Shown here in pieces: positions 34,835-41,473 of a DNA stretch of 41,473 nucleotides (position 1 is the stretch's first letter; each line of letters starts with the position of its first letter). The DNA is from Candidatus Electrothrix gigas (GTDB taxonomy: Bacteria > Desulfobacterota > Desulfobulbia > Desulfobulbales > Desulfobulbaceae), in contig QYLO01000027.1 in the NCBI GenBank assembly GCA_022766165.1, forward strand, positions 1-41,473. The letters are read 5' to 3'. Under the pieces are notes generated by a model, which had not been told where the DNA came from, ran no database searches, and worked only from the letters and a program-made list of their open reading frames with translations. Position numbers and translations under genes: made by a program.

Positions 34835-35590
34835 ATGATAATCAATATTTGGAACTTCTTGACCCATCATGCAAAATGGGTGCTTTCCGGAATCGGCACA
34901 GTCTTTATAGGTTTTATACTCACCAGCACCTGTTCAAACGGTGCGGAAGACAAAAGCCCCATAGTAATAAATAATCCCGAAACTATTTCAGGAGATATCA
35001 CTTCAGGGATCAAGATCGACGGGGATCAAGTCGGGACAATCCATTATGGAGACGAATTCAACGGGGATAAGGTCTTAGTCTTAGGTGATAAAGTTTCAGG
35101 TGATAAAGTTACTGCTGAAACAATCCATTATGGAGACAAAGTCAGCGGGGATAACATCTCGGTCTCAGGAGACAATAACGTTGTAGGTGACAAGGTCAGC
35201 GGAGACAAGGTGTTAGGTGATAAGTATACAACATATAACTCGTCGCCGTCCTTCAGAGAAGTTACCGTTGCTCGGGGAGAAAACGGAAATCCGATTGGTA
35301 TTGCAGACAATCCGTCTCCCATACAGAATGCGGTAGGGTTGCTGGCAAAAGTAATGAGAGGAGAAGAGGTAAACCTTCAAGAGGCTTCTCCTTCTAAATT
35401 CCTTATTAATTCAGGAACGGAAATAGCTATTTTAGATTCTGATAATTCCTCAGAACAACCTTCGACAGGATTCACAGATCCCATAGGCTTTACACAATTT
35501 GTAAATATTAAAATATTGGAAGGGCCGTATAAAAACAGGACAGGCTGGATTCATGCCAGTACGATTCATCATGAACAAAGAAAGAAGTAA
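34835..35590 (+). CDS. Membrane-anchored GDKV-repeat protein with SH3-like tail
   Basis: A 251-residue protein with a membrane helix at 15-31, then about ten GD-based repeats at 63-130 (GDKVSGDKV, GDNISVSGDNN), which suggest a short beta-solenoid. The last 60 residues (INSGTEIAILDSD to NRTGWIHASTI) look like a bacterial SH3 domain that could bind cell wall or peptide. The GD-N motifs resemble those in the N-terminus of the preceding TPR protein. The function is not known. Confidence 0.75.
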   Translation: MIINIWNFLTHHAKWVLSGIGTVFIGFILTSTCSNGAEDKSPIVINNPETISGDITSGIKIDGDQVGTIHYGDEFNGDKVLVLGDKVSGDKVTAETIHYGDKVSGDNISVSGDNNVVGDKVSGDKVLGDKYTTYNSSPSFREVTVARGENGNPIGIADNPSPIQNAVGLLAKVMRGEEVNLQEASPSKFLINSGTEIAILDSDNSSEQPSTGFTDPIGFTQFVNIKILEGPYKNRTGWIHASTIHHEQRKK

Positions 35591-35773
35591 GGCGGATAGC
35601 TGTGGACATCACCTGAAACGGAGACTGCACCCCCACCCGGTTTTTACGACTCGGCAGGCAGTCAACAGCCTGAGAGTGAAAGCCTCACTAATCTGAATGG
35701 TGCTGTTAAAGATATTCAGGGAACCAAGGAGAGCGATTCCGCCGAGTTTCTTTCTGAGATAATCTTTTCTCTC

Positions 35774-36256
35774 TTATTGTCCCCTTCCCAGAGGTCTGAA
35801 ATCCTCCCCGCACAGACCAACCAGCACACTTCCCCCAGACTCATCCACCTTCAGTTCACCGTACCGGGCCTCTCCGTACAGCTTGGCATCTCCCTCCTGA
35901 AAAAAGAAGGATTCCGCACCCAAACGGAGGCCGTCCCGGTTGCGATAAAACAGAAGATGTTCGTTTGAGCCGAGTTCTTCATTTTGGTGGATTCTGACGA
36001 GTTCGGCAACATTATGTTCGTCAAGGGAAACCACGAGATGGCCTTTATCTGCTTCCAGCTCTGCTGCAGAGATTTCACGGGCAAGGGTGTATCGTAAGAT
36101 CATGTAATCGCCTTGCATGAGTGAGCGGGGATCTTGGGGTGCAAGGCGCAGGAGCATGGTGCGACCGTTGGCCAGCGTGTATTCCTTTTCTATGATCATA
36201 TAGTTGATTGTCGCAAGAATCAGTAGGGCTACGGCCCAGAGGATACTCTTTTTCAT
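35774..36256 (-). CDS. GDYXXLXY-domain membrane protein
   Basis: A 160-residue protein with one N-terminal membrane helix (ILWAVALLILATINYMII) and the family motif QGDYMILRY near residue 50. Its role is unknown. The start was placed at MKKS because a perfect AGGAGG lies just upstream and the ATG overlaps the previous stop by four bases. It is the last gene of a DUF2157-DUF4401-GDYXXLXY cassette that recurs across bacteria. Confidence 0.85.
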   Translation of the reverse strand: MKKSILWAVALLILATINYMIIEKEYTLANGRTMLLRLAPQDPRSLMQGDYMILRYTLAREISAAELEADKGHLVVSLDEHNVAELVRIHQNEELGSNEHLLFYRNRDGLRLGAESFFFQEGDAKLYGEARYGELKVDESGGSVLVGLCGEDFRPLGRGQ

Positions 36257-37332
36257 CTCTGCTCCTCCTTTAGGTGAGGCTGAGGCTGAAGATATTGTAC
36301 AATCCAACGCACCGCAAGGAGAAGCAGTCCGCTTCCGGCCACAACATAGGATTTATAGGCAAGATCAATATGCAGGGCATAATAGAAGACGATCAGAAAA
36401 CAGGGCAAAAAGAGATATGCGAGTCCAGTCAGGATGCGATCACCAAAGGCGTATCCTGTGACCAGCAGGGCAATGGCGACCAGAATGCCCGGAGTGGTGA
36501 AGATACCCAGCAGAACGGTGACAACAAGAGCAAGCATCATCCAAGGCTCGGTAAAACGTTTGCTCCCTGCCAGGTGCAGCAGGAGATACAGCAGATACAG
36601 TAGACCGCCGGAGAGCAGCAGGCTGGACGGCCAGAGTGGCTCGCTGAAATTTGTTCGCCAGAGATGTACTTGGGTCAGGTTCATAAAGAGCAGAGTGGCA
36701 GGCAAGGTGGTTGCGCTGGCATAGGCCAGCGGCATGAGCCGGGACGGACATCTTTTCCACAGTAGGAGAAGTCCGGCAAGCAACATCTCGGCAGCAATGA
36801 CAACATGAATGAGACCGAAGACTTTCTGTTCGATAATCCAAAGAGTTGTCATGATCGCCAGCCCTATCGGGGCAAGGAAGCGATAGGTAGTGCTCGGGTA
36901 GAGCGGATACATCACAGCGCAGACAGCGGTATGCATAAGCAGGGCTGCGGTCAATTCATCCGAAGTGGTGGTCGCCGCACCCGTGACAGCCAGGGTATTG
37001 CCTGCAAAGGCCAAGGCAAGGGCGAGCTGCTCCAGAAAAGTACCTTTACTTGATCGGGCAATGATGCAGGAAATGGCAAGTAAAAAAGCGCCGCAGATGA
37101 TTGATCCTCCTCCGCTGTCGATGATGCCGGATATGACGAAAAAAGGCAGCAGAAAGGCGGCAGCAAACCAAGCTCCGATCCCTATAAGGATACGGATGTA
37201 CATGGGATCTTTCTCATCTTTCTCGGTTTTGCTCAGATGATCCGCAATCTTTGTCGCCTCTTCCGGGCTTACCAGTCCTTGGACGCTCGGATGCTCCAGC
37301 AGTTGGCTGATGGTGGCAGTGTCTTGATTCAT
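36253..37332 (-). CDS. DUF4401 integral membrane protein
   Basis: A 359-residue protein with about ten hydrophobic helices after a soluble N-terminus (ISQLLEHPSVQGLVSPEEA). It matches DUF4401 by composition, length and position next to the DUF2157 and GDYXXLXY genes. AGGAGG lies before the ATG, and the start overlaps the upstream stop by four bases. The function of the family is unknown. Confidence 0.82.
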   Translation of the reverse strand: MNQDTATISQLLEHPSVQGLVSPEEATKIADHLSKTEKDEKDPMYIRILIGIGAWFAAAFLLPFFVISGIIDSGGGSIICGAFLLAISCIIARSSKGTFLEQLALALAFAGNTLAVTGAATTTSDELTAALLMHTAVCAVMYPLYPSTTYRFLAPIGLAIMTTLWIIEQKVFGLIHVVIAAEMLLAGLLLLWKRCPSRLMPLAYASATTLPATLLFMNLTQVHLWRTNFSEPLWPSSLLLSGGLLYLLYLLLHLAGSKRFTEPWMMLALVVTVLLGIFTTPGILVAIALLVTGYAFGDRILTGLAYLFLPCFLIVFYYALHIDLAYKSYVVAGSGLLLLAVRWIVQYLQPQPHLKEEQR

Positions 37333-38348
37333 CCTGCGGCCTCCTTGGGTATTCTTACCATTGCTGTTGCGGTTCGGCGGAGAAAAAGGGCTGCACTGCT
37401 CACCACGGCTAAAATAATCAGGGCAAAAAGAAGAAAGCCTCCGGCATCATCAAAGTTCATCGTGTCAAAAAGGAGGTTGCCAATCAGAGTCAGCAGGATG
37501 ACACAGGCATTCATGACGATAAGGGCAAGGGCGGACATATCAGGAACTGTGAAGCGATAGCAGAAATATCCTCCGGCAACGGTTGCTGCCCAAGCGCAGG
37601 TGGCAACAAAGGTCATTCCATCGTTGCGACCGAGTGCAAGGATCAGGTCGATGGTTGGAATGGAGAGAGGAACCAGGCAGGCAAGGAGCAGGATGCCCCG
37701 CAACCAGCCGTTGTTTAGCCATGTTCGGTCTTGGCGAACACCGATTTCTCGAAGGGCCAGAGCTATGCCGTTTAGGACTGCAATGGCCAAACAGAGCAGT
37801 TCATAGGGGATGGAATGGGCCGGTTCACCGACCTGTTGCCAGTAAAGGATCGCTCCGGTATTGAGCAGAACCAGCCAGAGCAGCCAGAGGGCGGCGAATT
37901 CCCCGATCATGACCCAAGCGAAAATCAGGGCAGCCCAGCCAAGAAAAAGGCCAAAGGCGTCTGCACCGGTTTGGTAGACCTGTCCGTACACGGCCAGCAG
38001 CACCCCGACCAGAACCGATGCACTCAAGAGGAGAATTTTACCGGAAAGCTGTTGCAGCTCTCTCTGGTATGCAGCAAGGACACAGCCTACTATTCCGGCC
38101 TCAATAAGAGCAAATTTAAGAAAGCTGCTCATCTCGGCCCAGTTATAGGCAAAGAAAAAGATGATCCCGGCCAGCACCAAGGTACTGCCGAGCAGAAGGA
38201 GCATCTGACTGGCCCAGGAGAACCAAGCGGAAGCAGGGTGCAGCACGGCCTGGGCTGCAATGAATGCCTTGTCGTTGAGCAGACCGTCCCGGTTTAGCTG
38301 CCGGAGCAGCCTAATGTCAGCCGGTTTGTTGTATGCGTCGATGTTCAC
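37329..38348 (-). CDS. DUF2157 integral membrane protein
   Basis: A 339-residue protein with a short soluble N-terminus (LLRQLNRDGLLNDKAF) and many membrane helices, typical of DUF2157. YGQVYQTGADAFGLFLGWA is a family-like stretch. It starts with GTG behind AGGAGG. It is the first gene of the three-gene overlapping operon. The function is unknown. Confidence 0.83.
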   Translation of the reverse strand: MNIDAYNKPADIRLLRQLNRDGLLNDKAFIAAQAVLHPASAWFSWASQMLLLLGSTLVLAGIIFFFAYNWAEMSSFLKFALIEAGIVGCVLAAYQRELQQLSGKILLLSASVLVGVLLAVYGQVYQTGADAFGLFLGWAALIFAWVMIGEFAALWLLWLVLLNTGAILYWQQVGEPAHSIPYELLCLAIAVLNGIALALREIGVRQDRTWLNNGWLRGILLLACLVPLSIPTIDLILALGRNDGMTFVATCAWAATVAGGYFCYRFTVPDMSALALIVMNACVILLTLIGNLLFDTMNFDDAGGFLLFALIILAVVSSAALFLRRTATAMVRIPKEAAG

Positions 38349-38391
38349 CGATACCTCCTTGGATTGAATATATTTTCAGGATATTAATCAA

Positions 38392-38405
38392 AGCTGATAG
38401 TGCGC
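38392..38405. repeat. 14-bp direct repeat left of the toxin-antitoxin pair
   Basis: AGCTGATAGTGCGC is found here and again at 39324-39337, in the same orientation on either side of the PIN/Phd genes. Similar G-rich sequence follows both copies. Confidence 0.6.
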
Positions 38406-38407
38406 TA

Positions 38408-38437
38408 CGTTGGGGGAAGTCAACTCCGGCCCCAACG
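38408..38437 (-). terminator. Hairpin after the PIN toxin gene
   Basis: CGTTGGGG and CCCCAACG form a perfect eight-base stem with a 14-base loop, just past the toxin stop on the minus strand. There is no T run, so it may be a weak or Rho-assisted terminator. Confidence 0.35.
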
Positions 38438-38442
38438 GTACA

Positions 38443-38907
38443 TCACGGGGGTATCTTGGCGGGATACTCGGATAATGACATAATATGTCCGAACTCCTTA
38501 ACCTTGGCTATATGTCTTCGGTCATTGGTTATAAAAACAGCATTATTGAGGATCGCCACGGCATGATACAGGCTGTCGGTCAGCTCGGGATAACCGCTCT
38601 TTGGATTTCCCGTTCTTGCGATTGTAATCGCTTGCATCCGCACCGTGCTGTCCGGGACAACAACATTTAGGACGCCCTCCTTTGCCAGCGTCTCAAGGTA
38701 TTGTATGTGCAGCTTCACCTCTTCAATATTATTCAAATTCCCACAAAGTACCTCTGTAATTTCGTCAAGCAGGAGACTGGGGACGATAAGCTGGATTCTG
38801 TCCAAAACGGCATCATGTACTATTTGCTGCGAATAATTTTTCAACGGTCTGTCATAAATATATTCCAGAAAAACGTTGGCATCCGGCACATAAAAATCAC
38901 TCGCCAT
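38443..38907 (-). CDS. PIN-domain toxin
   Basis: A 154-residue PIN-fold ribonuclease. The acidic residues expected at the metal site are D9 (VPDANVFLEY), the glutamate in LLDEITEVL, the aspartate in PELTDSLYHAVA, and the ND in FITNDRRH. Such toxins cut RNA when freed from the partner antitoxin. The gene overlaps the antitoxin gene by 11 bases and lacks its own clear start site, so translation is coupled. Confidence 0.87.
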   Translation of the reverse strand: MASDFYVPDANVFLEYIYDRPLKNYSQQIVHDAVLDRIQLIVPSLLLDEITEVLCGNLNNIEEVKLHIQYLETLAKEGVLNVVVPDSTVRMQAITIARTGNPKSGYPELTDSLYHAVAILNNAVFITNDRRHIAKVKEFGHIMSLSEYPAKIPP

Positions 38908-39190
38908 ACTTCTTGCCCGCCCTGATCCGCTTCTGCTCCCGCATACTTCTCAAGACAGCAACAGGATCTTGATCTATTGCCAGGCTGGGCAGACTGTGTA
39001 GTTTTTCCAACAATGCGCGTTGTCGAGAAGAGAATTGTTCCGTCTGCGAGTGCGCACCTTCTATCGGCACAATTCTGGCTAAGGGTTTTCCTTTCCTCGA
39101 AATCGTAACCGTGTCGCCTTTATGAAAGACTTCATCCAGCAGGGTGCTGAATTGTCTCCGGGCTGTGGTCACATCAATGATTCTTTCCAT
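38897..39190 (-). CDS. Phd/YefM-family antitoxin
   Basis: A 97-residue protein whose first 45 residues (DVTTARRQFSTLLDEV, GDTVTISRKGKPLARIVPI) form the Phd/YefM DNA-binding and dimer domain. The C-terminal half, helical and basic at the end, should wrap the toxin. A GGGAGG site precedes the ATG. The pair likely represses its own promoter. Confidence 0.87.
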   Translation of the reverse strand: MERIIDVTTARRQFSTLLDEVFHKGDTVTISRKGKPLARIVPIEGAHSQTEQFSSRQRALLEKLHSLPSLAIDQDPVAVLRSMREQKRIRAGKKYGE

Positions 39191-39323
39191 ACGGTTTCCT
39201 CCCTTGGAAGCATAGTAACTCTATTAGTCATGCTACTTTCAAGGAGCGTGTATGTCAATCTGTTTACTGCTGTCTCCTTGGTTTCCGGTGCTGGAATTTT
39301 TTGTCATCAGGGTTGTTACCCTG

Positions 39324-39337
39324 AGCTGATAGTGCGC
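39324..39337. repeat. 14-bp direct repeat right of the toxin-antitoxin pair
   Basis: This is the second AGCTGATAGTGCGC. Its last part is repeated once more (AGTGCGCCGTT twice at 39331-39353). Confidence 0.6.
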
Positions 39338-39368
39338 CGTTTAGTGCGCCGTTTTGGGGCAGGGGAAA

Positions 39369-39400
39369 GGTGACGGTCTACCGTGATTGATACCGTCACC
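39369..39400 (-). terminator. Hairpin after the CYTH gene, probable terminator
   Basis: On the minus strand GGTGACGGT pairs with ACCGTCACC over nine bases around a 14-base loop, followed by TTTCCCC. It lies 33 bases after the stop codon. Confidence 0.45.
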
Positions 39401-39432
39401 AAGGATAAAGGAGGGATAAACGCAATGCTGTA

Positions 39433-39912
39433 TTAACTCCAATTCTTGAAAGGGTTGTTCAGGAGATTAGCGTTATAATACTTGTCCTCACCGGTAACCT
39501 CTTGCACTGCCCAAGCCGGGATGTCCACGCTTTCATTTTCACTTTGCATCTCAACTTCAGCGACGATAAGGCCGTCATTATCTCCACGAAAGATATCAAC
39601 TTCCCAGGTATGACCGCAATGCTCAACAAGGTATCTTGTCTTATCAATTATAGGGCCGCTACAAAATTCTGCTAACATTTCGTTTGCATCTTTGACTGGA
39701 ATTTCATACTCAAATTCAGATCTGGTTGCGCCGGTATTTTTACCTTTCAGTGTAAGGAATGCCTTATCACCTAACAATCGTATCCTGACAGCTATATTAT
39801 CAGTTGTATTATCAGTTGTAGAAATATACCCTTGCTTTATTTCCACTCCAGAATTTAAATCCCCAAGTTGAGAAATATCAATGAGAAACTTACGTTCTAT
39901 TTCTTTTGCCAT
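39433..39912 (-). CDS. CYTH-domain protein, triphosphate tunnel enzyme
   Basis: A 159-residue protein that starts with the ExExK signature EIERKF (E4, E6, K8). It continues with VRIRLLGDKAFLTLKGK, RSEFEYEIP, KTRYLVEH, WEVDIF and VAEVEM, the charged strands that line the tunnel. Bacterial members hydrolyse tripolyphosphate or, more rarely, make cyclic AMP. The size fits the single-domain triphosphatase group. No strong ribosome-binding site is seen before the ATG. Confidence 0.9.
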   Translation of the reverse strand: MAKEIERKFLIDISQLGDLNSGVEIKQGYISTTDNTTDNIAVRIRLLGDKAFLTLKGKNTGATRSEFEYEIPVKDANEMLAEFCSGPIIDKTRYLVEHCGHTWEVDIFRGDNDGLIVAEVEMQSENESVDIPAWAVQEVTGEDKYYNANLLNNPFKNWS

Positions 39913-39964
39913 GAATAAATCCGTCCGTGTTTATAGTTAAAGTAGACTTCAGTTGCTCGTAAAA

Positions 39965-40642
39965 TCAATCTTCTGACTCGGAGATCGCACGCTTATACTC
40001 TGGTGTATCAAGATGACACTTGGTGCAGTTCGTTTTAAGATGAAACGCCAACGTACCGTTATGGCAGGTGCCACAGTATTTACCCTTATACATGGCTTCC
40101 ATAGTAAAATCATCTTGTTCTCCTGTACTTCCCGTCTTCATTGCAAAGAGTCTCATGTGACACTCGTTACAGGCAAGCCCGAGTTCCTTACTGTGTAGGG
40201 CGTGATTAAACCGTACTGTTTTAAGCGGTTTTTCTAAAAGAATAGTATCGGGCGGATTGGTGTCATTCTTATGACAGCGGCTACAGTTGGCTTTATCATT
40301 AATAGCAAAGCTCTTGGTTCCGTTATGACAGGCGCCGCAGTACTTGCCCTCCCCAAAGGAAATTTTATTAAAGTCACCATTGATCTTGACTGTACTTGCT
40401 GACATTTGAAAAATTTTGTTATGGCAGGCAGTACATTGGAGTCCTGCATCGGTTACATGGGCCGTATGGCTGAATAATCCAATGCTATACTCAGGAAAAA
40501 CATCAGCCTGCTTAGGTGGTTTTTCATTGGCTATGGCCTCTTGCGTACCATTTGTACCATTTGTACCATTGTTCAATCCGGCAATAATAACAAAAATACC
40601 GAGAGTTCCCAATAGAGTGACAGTGATCTTGTTTACTTTCAT
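39965..40642 (-). CDS. Secreted hexahaem c-type cytochrome (two c7-like triheme modules)
   Basis: A 225-residue protein with a signal or anchor helix (about 4-22) and six CxxCH haem sites starting at C70, C102, C120, C158, C190 and C206. Residues 58-124 and 146-210 are repeats of one triheme module, each beginning with an H-x2-H (SHTAH, NHALH) that supplies distal ligands. This is the c7/cytochrome c3-like arrangement used for periplasmic or extracellular electron transfer. The start was moved to MKVNK because GGAGGAG lies directly upstream. An NGT triplet occurs three times after the signal, encoded by a 9-bp tandem repeat. Confidence 0.92.
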   Translation of the reverse strand: MKVNKITVTLLGTLGIFVIIAGLNNGTNGTNGTQEAIANEKPPKQADVFPEYSIGLFSHTAHVTDAGLQCTACHNKIFQMSASTVKINGDFNKISFGEGKYCGACHNGTKSFAINDKANCSRCHKNDTNPPDTILLEKPLKTVRFNHALHSKELGLACNECHMRLFAMKTGSTGEQDDFTMEAMYKGKYCGTCHNGTLAFHLKTNCTKCHLDTPEYKRAISESED

Positions 40643-40726
40643 TCTTATCTCCTCCAACATGTGAGTCGGTTATATAATACAAAAAATCAGGATACACTGA
40701 TAACTGATACAGTCATACAATAGCTC

Positions 40727-40999
40727 CTAATATTTGCAGATTTTTCCTTTGAGTTCCTGTCCTGCTTCTAAAATTACATGAGGACAGGGTCCACTGTACC
40801 AGTTGTTGACCTGAAAAGCCCCTGGATTAATGAGCAGCTTTCCTGCTATTCGCTTACAGACTGGCTCATGGGTGTGACCGTAGATGACACAATCTGCCTC
40901 TGGAAAGACATCCCATATCCCGGCTTCAATGGTGTCAGCATACCTGCCTAGAGTATACCCGTGCAACAGGCCAATGGTAAAGTTCCCCAACTGAAAACG
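40727..40999 (-). pseudogene. Metallophosphoesterase (YfcE/MJ0936-type), N-terminus lost to an IS
   Basis: About 90 residues of the C-terminal half remain. They include the HG of GLLHG, the metal-binding YGHTHEP and LINPGAFQVNNWY, all expected in small YfcE-like phosphodiesterases. The N-terminal half with the D-x-H metal motif is absent. The coding sequence stops at the end of the neighbouring IS, so the insertion cut the gene. Confidence 0.8.
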
Positions 41000-41473
41000 G
41001 GTGTGATTAAAAGTGCGGTTTTTGACACCTTACGCCGCTCTTTTTATATTATCCCAATACTTTTCCCAGTACCCGTCTGCACGATCAACTCTCAGGGCGA
41101 GCATGATCCGGGCATTTTCCGGTGTCCACCATGCACCGGCTATTTTCAGACGCTCCTGAATAATATATCGATGCGCACTCTCTATTTCGCCTGAACCAAT
41201 GGGTAGACCTCTGACTTGAGCACCTAGATAATCGAATTGTCCCGGACGATTGTGTAGATAACGCAGGCAGCTCCGTACAGGAGCATGTTGATCTTCAGTT
41301 TCTTCAGGCTCAAGATGCGGCTTTAACGATTCTTTCACCTCTTCCACCCGCCCCTCTTTCAGTAATGCCTTCTGCCTATTACTCCATGCTTTTGCTCCAT
41401 TTTTCTCGGAATATGCCGTAGCAGCAGCTTCCAGATATTCACAAACATGATAAAAATCAATAATATAATTTCC
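40999..41473 (-). mobile_element. ISKra4-like insertion sequence, 3' part
   Basis: This holds the transposase 3' end and the terminal sequence (19 bases at 41005-41023 plus GGGTG at 40999-41003) that also occurs at 101-125. The element interrupts the phosphoesterase gene and continues beyond the window. Confidence 0.7.
41030..41473 (-). CDS. ISKra4-like transposase, C-terminal part
   Basis: The reading frame is open to the window edge and encodes IIDFYHVCEYLEAA, containing an aspartate of the DDE-type catalytic triad, then LPIGSGEIESAHRYIIQERL with the catalytic glutamate, and ends ALRVDRADGYWEKYW. This is the C-terminal pattern of ISKra4-family transposases. The gene is cut by the end of the window, and the N-terminal part is not seen. 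A GTG at 41347 is not the true start. Confidence 0.82.
   Translation of the reverse strand, partial: GNYIIDFYHVCEYLEAAATAYSEKNGAKAWSNRQKALLKEGRVEEVKESLKPHLEPEETEDQHAPVRSCLRYLHNRPGQFDYLGAQVRGLPIGSGEIESAHRYIIQERLKIAGAWWTPENARIMLALRVDRADGYWEKYWDNIKRAA

Noticed and set aside
40727..40990. The phosphoesterase fragment as a complete small gene from a TTG start
   Set aside because: The family needs its N-terminal metal-binding half, which is replaced by an insertion sequence.
1..41473. CRISPR array
   Set aside because: No regularly spaced repeats of 20-40 bases were seen anywhere in the window.

Overview
The window most likely comes from a sulfur-cycling member of the Desulfobacterota, probably order Desulfobulbales. 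Evidence for this is a dsrA-dsrB-dsrD cluster of the reductive bacterial type, a mitochondrial-EFG1-like elongation factor G, a multihaem c-type cytochrome of the c7/triheme-repeat kind, and several CrtI-like oxidoreductases. A cable bacterium (Candidatus Electrothrix or Electronema) is compatible with this, but the sequence alone does not prove it. Both ends carry insertion-sequence ends that share a 19-bp terminal sequence, so the window may be a contig or segment bounded by repeats.

Layout. 1-308: IS end, broken TPR gene and a small palindromic repeat. 882-3775: elongation factor G and a RecA-like ATPase. 3998-6063: a eukaryote-type hisA whose last 93 bp are repeated perfectly 1262 bp downstream, with dapB and a tRNA-like scrap between the two copies. 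6397-9277: dsrA, dsrB, dsrD and a strong terminator. 9439-15827: isochorismatase-family hydrolase, alaS, then a ketoacyl synthase, acyl carrier protein and CrtI-like oxidoreductase that look like a dedicated lipid or secondary-metabolite set. 16025-17827: an A+T-rich DUF262/DUF1524 protein, probably a defence gene.

18064-24200: a candidate structured leader followed by a four-gene sucrose operon (sucrose-phosphate synthase, sucrose-phosphate phosphatase, PfkB fructokinase, amylosucrase). The enzymes would make sucrose as compatible solute or carbon store and recycle it to glucan and fructose 6-phosphate. 24300-27470: zinc-ribbon protein, two tandem PAS proteins with a shared four-cysteine motif, and a second CrtI-like oxidoreductase.

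27608-31620 is the most notable part. A cobalt/nickel ECF transporter (cbiM, cbiQ, cbiO) runs directly into two adjacent, different nicotianamine-synthase-like genes. This suggests a metal uptake or handling system in which a nicotianamine-like chelator is made by a pair of enzymes. It is followed by a membrane SPFH protein with exact 59-residue repeats (vault-protein-like order of domains), a membrane TPR protein and a GDKV-repeat protein (31678-35590).

35774-41473, nearly all on the minus strand: a DUF2157-DUF4401-GDYXXLXY membrane cassette, a Phd/PIN toxin-antitoxin pair between 14-bp direct repeats, a CYTH-domain protein, a secreted hexahaem cytochrome, a phosphoesterase cut by an insertion, and the 3' part of an ISKra4-like transposase that runs off the window. 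No rRNA, complete tRNA or CRISPR array was seen.
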